Assembly: GCA_963613665.1 (NCBI GenBank)
Contig: CAVEAL010000020.1
Span: forward strand, 1 to 44,284
Source of the DNA: F23-B02 sp963613665
GTDB lineage: Bacteria > Bacillota > Clostridia > Oscillospirales > Oscillospiraceae
Length of the DNA stretch: 44,284 bases
Direction of reading: 5' to 3'
In this document: in pieces, positions 40,170 to 44,284 of the stretch
Layout: every line of letters begins with the position of its first letter
Numbering within the stretch: the stretch's first letter is position 1
The notes under the pieces: model-generated
The model's database searches: none
Told to the model about the DNA's origin: nothing
Seen by the model: only the letters and a program-made list of their open reading frames with translations
Position numbers and translations under genes: made by a program

Positions 40170-40862
40170 GTGAAGATCATAATCGACAGTGCAGATAAGA
40201 TAAGTGCTCTTGCTGCGGAAATGATCGCGCAGCACGCAAAGGCAAAGCCCGGCTGCGCCATGGCATTTGCCGCCGGAAGAGCAACAGAGAAGGTCTATGC
40301 CGCTCTTGCCGGAATGGATGTAAAAGAGCTCGCAGAGTGCAGCGCCTTTACCGTATGTGAATATGAAGGGCTTGCCGTGGAAGACGAGCGCTCCTGCGCT
40401 TACCGCCTCGGAAAGGAGCTTTACTCCAAGACCGGCATCACGAATATACACACGCCGACTGCCGGCAACGCGGAAGAGTATGACGCGCTTATCGCCTCCT
40501 GCGGCGGCCTTGAGCTTGCCGTGCTCGGCATCGGCATGAACGGACATATAGGCTTTAACGAGCCCGCAACGCCCTACGACTCATATACGCACGAGGTGCT
40601 TCTGACGGATAAGACAAAGCAGTCAAACGCCGAGCTCTTCGGCGGCGCGGAGAATGTTCCCGACAAGGCCGTTACGATGGGACTTAAAACTCTCTGCGAT
40701 GCCAAGAATGTCATTCTCGTTGCCTTCGGCAGTGAAAAGGCGGAGATCATCCATCAGCTCGTTTACGGAAAAACCTCTACTTACGTTCCGGCGGCGATGC
40801 TTCAGATGCATATGAACATGACGCTTCTGCTCGATGAGTTAGCGGCTGAAAAGATAAAATAA
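40170..40862 (+). CDS. NagB-like protein (glucosamine-6-phosphate deaminase family), divergent active site
   Basis: A 230-residue member of the NagB/6-phosphogluconolactonase fold. NagB interconverts GlcN-6-P with Fru-6-P and ammonia. The ring-opening region GIGMNGHIGFNEPA is kept (His126, Glu131; Asn at 124 as in some Gram-positives), and GSEKA keeps the phosphate-binding Lys. However, the segment equivalent to the catalytic-loop 'MDEYVGL' reads VCEYEGL, replacing the proton-transferring Asp (Asp72 in E. coli) with Cys63, and the phosphate loop reads AAGRAT rather than the usual TGxTP. Simple deaminase activity is therefore doubtful. GTG at 40170 follows AGGAAGGGA. It leads an operon with glmM and a GlmU-C-like gene. 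Confidence 0.85.
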   Translation: MKIIIDSADKISALAAEMIAQHAKAKPGCAMAFAAGRATEKVYAALAGMDVKELAECSAFTVCEYEGLAVEDERSCAYRLGKELYSKTGITNIHTPTAGNAEEYDALIASCGGLELAVLGIGMNGHIGFNEPATPYDSYTHEVLLTDKTKQSNAELFGGAENVPDKAVTMGLKTLCDAKNVILVAFGSEKAEIIHQLVYGKTSTYVPAAMLQMHMNMTLLLDELAAEKIK

Positions 40863-40876
40863 GCAAGGAGACAAAA

Positions 40877-42241
40877 ATGGGTAAATATTTCGGTACGGAC
40901 GGCTTCAGAGGCGAGGCAAACGTAGATCTGACCGTCATGCACGCATTTGAGATAGGCCGCTACCTCGGCTGGTATTACGGCAAGGATAAAAAAGCGAGAG
41001 TTGTCATCGGCAAGGATACTCGCCGCTCAAGCTATATGCTCGAATCGGCTTTGTGCGCGGGGCTCACGGCCTCCGGCGCGGATGCGTATCTTCTGCATGT
41101 CACGACAACTCCGAGCGTTTCCTATGTGGCGCGCGCGGATGACTTCGACTGCGGCATCATGATCTCGGCAAGCCACAATCCTTATTACGACAACGGCATT
41201 AAGCTCATAAACGGCAAGGGCGAAAAAATGGGCGATGAGCTTCTTAATGAGATCGAGGCCTATATTGACCGTGCAAACGCCGGTGAAAAGGACTGCCTGC
41301 CCTACGCAACGGGCGAAAAGATCGGCCGCACGGTCGATTACTCGGCAGGCCGCAACCGCTACATAGGCTTTCTCATTTCGCTTGCAACGCGCTCGTATAA
41401 GGGCAAAAGGGTCGGCCTTGACTGCGCAAACGGCTCGACATGGATGATGGCAAAAAGCGTTTTTGACGCTTTGGGTGCGGACACCTATGTTATTTCCAAC
41501 AATCCCGACGGCATTAATATAAACGTTAATTGCGGCTCTACGCATATAGATCAGATGCAGAAGTTCGTGCTTGAAAATAAGCTCGACGTCGGCTTTGCCT
41601 TTGACGGCGACGCAGACCGCTGCCTTGCCGTTGACGAAAAGGGCAATGTCATAACCGGCGATCACATACTCTATGTCTGCGGGAAATATATGCGCGACAG
41701 CGGCATACTCGGCGAGAAGAAGATCGTCACAACGGTCATGAGCAACATGGGACTGTATAAGGCGCTTGATGCGCTCGGCATAGGCTATGAAAAGACCGCC
41801 GTAGGCGACAAGTATGTTGCCGAAAATATGCGTGCAAACGGCTATATCCTCGGCGGAGAGCAGTCCGGCCACATCATTTTCGGCCGCCTTGCCAACTCCG
41901 GCGACGGTATACTGACCGCGATCAAGATCATGGAAGCCATGTGCGAGAGCAAGCAGCCGCTTTCCGCGCTTGCAGCTCCGGTCGTCATGTATCCGCAGCT
42001 GCTCAAAAACGTCGTCGTCACGGATAAGGACGAAACTCTTGCCTGTGACGAGGTCAAAAAGGCCGTTGCCGAAATGGAAGATCAGCTCGGCGGGGACGGA
42101 CGCATACTTCTCCGCAAGAGCGGCACTGAGCCCGTTCTGCGCGTTATGGCCGAAGCCACGACGGACGAAAAATGCGCCGAGTGCGTTGACTATATCATCG
42201 ATGCCATGCGCCGCAGCGGCAGACTTATCAAGGTAAAATGA
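40877..42241 (+). CDS. glmM: Phosphoglucosamine mutase
   Basis: A 454-residue alpha-D-phosphohexomutase converting GlcN-6-P to GlcN-1-P for UDP-GlcNAc and peptidoglycan synthesis. The N-terminus YFGTDGFRGEAN is the GlmM hallmark. The phosphoserine loop is MISASHNPYYDNG, the metal loop is DGDADRC, and the sugar-binding loop is GEQSGHIIF. The phosphate-binding RKSGTEPVLRVMAEA is near the C-terminus. All four active-site loops are intact. AAGGAGA precedes ATG 40877. The next gene starts one base after the stop. Confidence 0.95.
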   Translation: MGKYFGTDGFRGEANVDLTVMHAFEIGRYLGWYYGKDKKARVVIGKDTRRSSYMLESALCAGLTASGADAYLLHVTTTPSVSYVARADDFDCGIMISASHNPYYDNGIKLINGKGEKMGDELLNEIEAYIDRANAGEKDCLPYATGEKIGRTVDYSAGRNRYIGFLISLATRSYKGKRVGLDCANGSTWMMAKSVFDALGADTYVISNNPDGININVNCGSTHIDQMQKFVLENKLDVGFAFDGDADRCLAVDEKGNVITGDHILYVCGKYMRDSGILGEKKIVTTVMSNMGLYKALDALGIGYEKTAVGDKYVAENMRANGYILGGEQSGHIIFGRLANSGDGILTAIKIMEAMCESKQPLSALAAPVVMYPQLLKNVVVTDKDETLACDEVKKAVAEMEDQLGGDGRILLRKSGTEPVLRVMAEATTDEKCAECVDYIIDAMRRSGRLIKVK

Positions 42242-42242
42242 C

Positions 42243-42902
42243 ATGTATACGATAAACGATCTGCTTGATTTGAGCAAAACCATTGCCGCGCCGCTTTTTG
42301 AGGGAAAGACCTACCCATGGGAGGTTCTGGGCGATATATCGGACTTTATAATAGCTCTGGGAAATACACTGTCGGAGGATGAGTACGAAAAGCGCGGTGA
42401 GAATGTGTGGATAGCGCGCGATGCCGAGGTGTTCCCGTCGGCGTATATAGGCTCGCCCTGCATTATTGACCACGGCGCGCAGGTACGCCACTGCGCCTTT
42501 ATCCGCAGCAGCGCTATAGTCGGCAAAAATGCCGTGGTCGGAAACTCCACCGAGCTTAAAAACGTTGTGCTGTTTGATAATGTGCAGACTCCGCACTATA
42601 ACTATGTAGGGGACTCGATACTCGGCTACAAGGCACACATGGGAGCGGGCTCGATAACCTCGAATGTCAAGAGCGACAAGACGCTCGTTGTCATAAAAAA
42701 CGGTGATGAGCTCATCGAAACGGGGCGCAAAAAGGTTGGCGCGATCCTCGGCGACTGTGTCGAGATCGGCTGCAACAGCGTCTTAAACCCAGGGACAGTG
42801 CTCGGACGGCGCGCAAGCGTCTATCCGACCTCCTGCGTGCGCGGAGTGATCCCGGAGAATGGAATATACAAATCAAAGGACGATATAGTAATCAGAAAAT
42901 AA
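42243..42902 (+). CDS. Stand-alone GlmU C-domain-like acetyltransferase
   Basis: A 219-residue left-handed beta-helix protein. After an N-terminal helix region (1-50), hexapeptide repeats run from about 55 to 195. The segment PHYNYVGDSILGYKAHMGAG (117-136) aligns with the acetyltransferase active site of GlmU, keeping the catalytic His (His118, E. coli His363) and Tyr121 (Tyr366). There is no nucleotidyltransferase domain, so it cannot make UDP-GlcNAc alone. Coupled to glmM, it probably acetylates GlcN-1-P or a related amino-sugar phosphate. Databases may call such proteins UDP-GlcNAc pyrophosphorylase, which this sequence does not support. Confidence 0.85.
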   Translation: MYTINDLLDLSKTIAAPLFEGKTYPWEVLGDISDFIIALGNTLSEDEYEKRGENVWIARDAEVFPSAYIGSPCIIDHGAQVRHCAFIRSSAIVGKNAVVGNSTELKNVVLFDNVQTPHYNYVGDSILGYKAHMGAGSITSNVKSDKTLVVIKNGDELIETGRKKVGAILGDCVEIGCNSVLNPGTVLGRRASVYPTSCVRGVIPENGIYKSKDDIVIRK

Positions 42903-42907
42903 ACGAA

Positions 42908-42934
42908 AATCCCCGACCGCAGGCCGGGGATTTA
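42908..42934. terminator. Bidirectional terminator
   Basis: AAATCCCCG (42908-42916) pairs with CGGGGATTT (42926-42934) around a 9-base loop. Short A/T tracts on both sides allow action in both directions, between the amino-sugar operon and the convergent exonuclease gene. Confidence 0.82.
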
Positions 42935-42943
42935 ACTTTGATA

Positions 42944-43924
42944 TTATTGCTTTGAGGCAGGACGGCTTTTCTTTCTTGAGTGCCCGCGTCCGCGGCGGCG
43001 CGAGAGCGCGGCCTTGCTGCGGTAAAAATCAAGCATTCCGTCATCGGCGTTATACACGAGCCTGTTTGCCGACCATGAGTTATCCTCCTGTTTGCGGAAT
43101 TTGAGCCGCACGAGGAAATTTCCGCAGTCGGGGCAGCTGAGTATATTCATATAGCGCTGATCGCCCTGATTGATCCAGCGGTGAGCCTCAAGCGCACCCC
43201 GGCATTTGGGGCAGGGGACACCTGTAAGCTTTTCGTCGGCAAAGGCCTCGGCCTTTGAAACATAGCCGGGGAAAACAAGATGCTCAAGCGCGTCCGGGAC
43301 ATCGTCTCCGGAGCTGTCGCGCCTTGCGCGGGTGCTGAGCATACGCGAGGCTTCCTCGTACTGCGCAAGACCGAGCGTCATATCAAGCTTCGAGCACACG
43401 AGTGCCGTATTGTACGCATCGCCCAGAGCGTCATGCGCAACGCGCGTCTGCTCAATGCCGAAATGCTCCATGGCTGTTGCCAGCGACTTCTGATTTTTGT
43501 CGCCGTCTGTCTGCATGTTATAGATAAGCTGAAGATTTATCCATGAGCTTATCCAGTCCCAGTCGAGATCGTGGATTATAATATTCTGCTCCATGATGCC
43601 GCGGTCGTCGCAGCCCCATGTGAGGAAGGTGACATCCTCGCCGCACCACTGCTTAAACTGCTCGAATGCGTCGGGGAAGCTGTGCCCGAGGGCGAGCCGT
43701 TCCTTGTCAAAGCCTGTGAGCTTCTTGACCTTATAATGCATTCTTTTAAAATAAACGGGCTTTACATCTATCGTAAACTCCTCGGCAGGCTGCATGTCCT
43801 CCGTGAGCTTTACCGCGCCTATCTCGATAATTTCGCCCCTGAGTTTTATCGGGAGCTTGTTGAATACGGAGGATTTCGAGCTCATTGCCTGATTCCACTC
43901 TAAATCGACCACTACATAATTCAT
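42944..43924 (-). CDS. DEDDh 3'-5' exonuclease with C-terminal zinc ribbon
   Basis: A 326-residue protein. The N-terminal exonuclease domain (about 1-185) has motif I VVVDLEW (Asp7, Glu9), motif II around FLTWGCDDRGIM and motif III AHDALGDAYNTA with the His-Asp pair, the DnaQ/KapD arrangement. After a linker, a four-Cys zinc ribbon (CPKC ... CPDC, about 240-275) and a very basic tail ending KKSRPASKQ follow, suggesting nucleic-acid binding. KapD-type proteins are linked to sporulation control in Bacillus; the role here is unknown. ATG 43924 is preferred; a GTG at 43930 is also possible given AAGGT at about 15 bases. Confidence 0.87.
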   Translation of the reverse strand: MNYVVVDLEWNQAMSSKSSVFNKLPIKLRGEIIEIGAVKLTEDMQPAEEFTIDVKPVYFKRMHYKVKKLTGFDKERLALGHSFPDAFEQFKQWCGEDVTFLTWGCDDRGIMEQNIIIHDLDWDWISSWINLQLIYNMQTDGDKNQKSLATAMEHFGIEQTRVAHDALGDAYNTALVCSKLDMTLGLAQYEEASRMLSTRARRDSSGDDVPDALEHLVFPGYVSKAEAFADEKLTGVPCPKCRGALEAHRWINQGDQRYMNILSCPDCGNFLVRLKFRKQEDNSWSANRLVYNADDGMLDFYRSKAALSRRRGRGHSRKKSRPASKQ

Positions 43925-43959
43925 ACACACAACGACCTTACTTTAGATTACAAATATGA

Positions 43960-43989
43960 ATTATAACACATATGGCTATTATTTTTCAA
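43960..43989 (-). promoter_or_regulatory. Promoter of the exonuclease gene
   Basis: On the minus strand TTGAAA (43989-43984) and TATAAT (43965-43960) are separated by 18 bases. It is divergent from, and partly adjacent to, the ddl promoter. Confidence 0.72.
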
Positions 43990-43996
43990 TATGTAT

Positions 43997-44025
43997 TTGA
44001 ACCGCCTGTGCTCATGTGGTATAAT
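43997..44025 (+). promoter_or_regulatory. Promoter of ddl
   Basis: TTGAAC (43997-44002) and a perfect TATAAT (44020-44025) with a 17-base spacer, about 31 bases before the ATG. Confidence 0.78.
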
Positions 44026-44056
44026 TGGCCGGTAATAGTTGCTGGAGGTAAGAAAA

Positions 44057-44284
44057 ATGAAGATTGCTGTTGTCTGCGGCGGACTGTCAAACGAACGCGA
44101 TGTTTCGATAACGAGCGGTACCTGCGTTGCGCGTGCGCTGCGTGAGCGCGGCCACAAGGTCGTGCTGGTCGATCTGTTTTACGGCTATGACGGAGAATAT
44201 GACGATCCCTCTGAGCTTTTTGAGCGTGAGCAGGAGGATATAAGCTACTGCGTAAAGGAGGAAACTCCTGATATCGCAAAGCTC
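44057..44284 (+). CDS. ddl: D-alanine--D-alanine ligase, N-terminal part (cut by window end)
   Basis: The frame from ATG 44057 is open to the last base, giving 76 residues. It begins MKIAVVCGGLSNERDVSITSG, the typical N-terminal Rossmann-like motif of D-Ala-D-Ala ligase with the conserved Glu-x-x-x-Ser, followed by ALRERGHKVVLVDL. The enzyme makes the D-Ala-D-Ala dipeptide for peptidoglycan. GGAGGTAAG lies just upstream and a strong promoter precedes it. The ATP-grasp catalytic part is outside the window, so completeness cannot be judged. Confidence 0.88.
   Translation, partial: MKIAVVCGGLSNERDVSITSGTCVARALRERGHKVVLVDLFYGYDGEYDDPSELFEREQEDISYCVKEETPDIAKL

Noticed and set aside
42243..42902. 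UDP-GlcNAc pyrophosphorylase label for the third amino-sugar gene
   Set aside because: The nucleotidyltransferase domain with its G-x-G-T-R-M motif is absent; only the beta-helix acetyltransferase region is present.
1..44284. CRISPR arrays, prophage, insertion sequences, tRNA clusters
   Set aside because: Searched for by eye on both strands: no regularly spaced direct repeats, no transposase, integrase or phage genes, and no cloverleaf with a T-loop consensus.

Overview
The window is a compact, gene-dense piece of chromosome with moderately high GC content. The gene content and order point to an anaerobic Firmicute of the class Clostridia, probably in the Oscillospirales. The cues are dprA-topA-trmFO, plsX-rnc-(Elp3-like radical SAM)-smc-ftsY, yhbY-nadD/yqeK-LCP-rsfS-leuS, a CoA-transferase of the butyrate/acetate type, paired DUF421/DUF4363 membrane proteins, and a tiny Gly/Cys-rich membrane protein of the kind common in Clostridia. 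No exact genus can be named from sequence alone. I see no tRNA, rRNA, CRISPR array, transposase, prophage or plasmid gene.

Layout. 1-106: three back-to-back perfect hairpins, the last a terminator. 180-638: a promoter, a lone coiled-coil protein and its terminator. 639-1009: the only long non-coding stretch. 1010-9229: an operon of RNA modification, DNA processing and lipid genes (TrmH-family methyltransferase, dprA, topA, trmFO, plsX, rnc, radical SAM protein). 9285-19442: smc, ftsY, rdgB-like, yhbY, a nadD-yqeK fusion, an LCP cell-wall ligase, rsfS and leuS. 19446-19770: rpsU with its own consensus promoter, a short structured leader and a terminator. 19811-21644: a small accessory module (membrane-bound XRE regulator, unknown membrane protein, DUF6487-like zinc ribbon). 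21688-24239 (minus): CoA-transferase, ProX-type tRNA editing protein and MTA/SAH nucleosidase. 24353-28662: an OGG1-like glycosylase, a HAD phosphatase, a sirtuin, a WecG/TagA glycosyltransferase, tmk and a 5-formyl-THF cyclo-ligase. 28702-28830 (minus): a 42-residue Cys-rich protein. 28988-34475: mltG, a U32 peptidase-family protein, alaS and a HIT protein. 34540-38981: comEC, holA, rnmV and nrdR. 39050-40106 (minus): a DUF421/DUF4363 pair. 40170-42902: an amino-sugar trio (NagB-like, GlmM, GlmU-C-like acetyltransferase). 42944-43924 (minus): a DEDDh exonuclease with a zinc ribbon. 44057-end: the 5' end of ddl.

How it fits together. Most genes are housekeeping: translation (leuS, alaS, rpsU, rsfS, yhbY, trmFO), replication and chromosome organisation (topA, smc, holA, tmk, nrdR), protein targeting (ftsY), nucleotide sanitation (rdgB-like, OGG1-like), cofactors (nadD, 5-FCL) and cell-wall precursors (GlmM trio, LCP, TagA-like, mltG, ddl). 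The points most worth a second look are the amino-sugar trio, where the NagB-like enzyme has lost its catalytic-loop Asp while a stand-alone acetyltransferase keeps the GlmU catalytic His; an SMC with both arms about 90 residues short; a near-consensus NrdR box inside the nrdR promoter; the apparently leaderless TrmH-family gene; the hidden 42-residue Cys-rich gene; and the unexplained XRE/membrane/zinc-ribbon module. No clear new defence or mobile system is visible.
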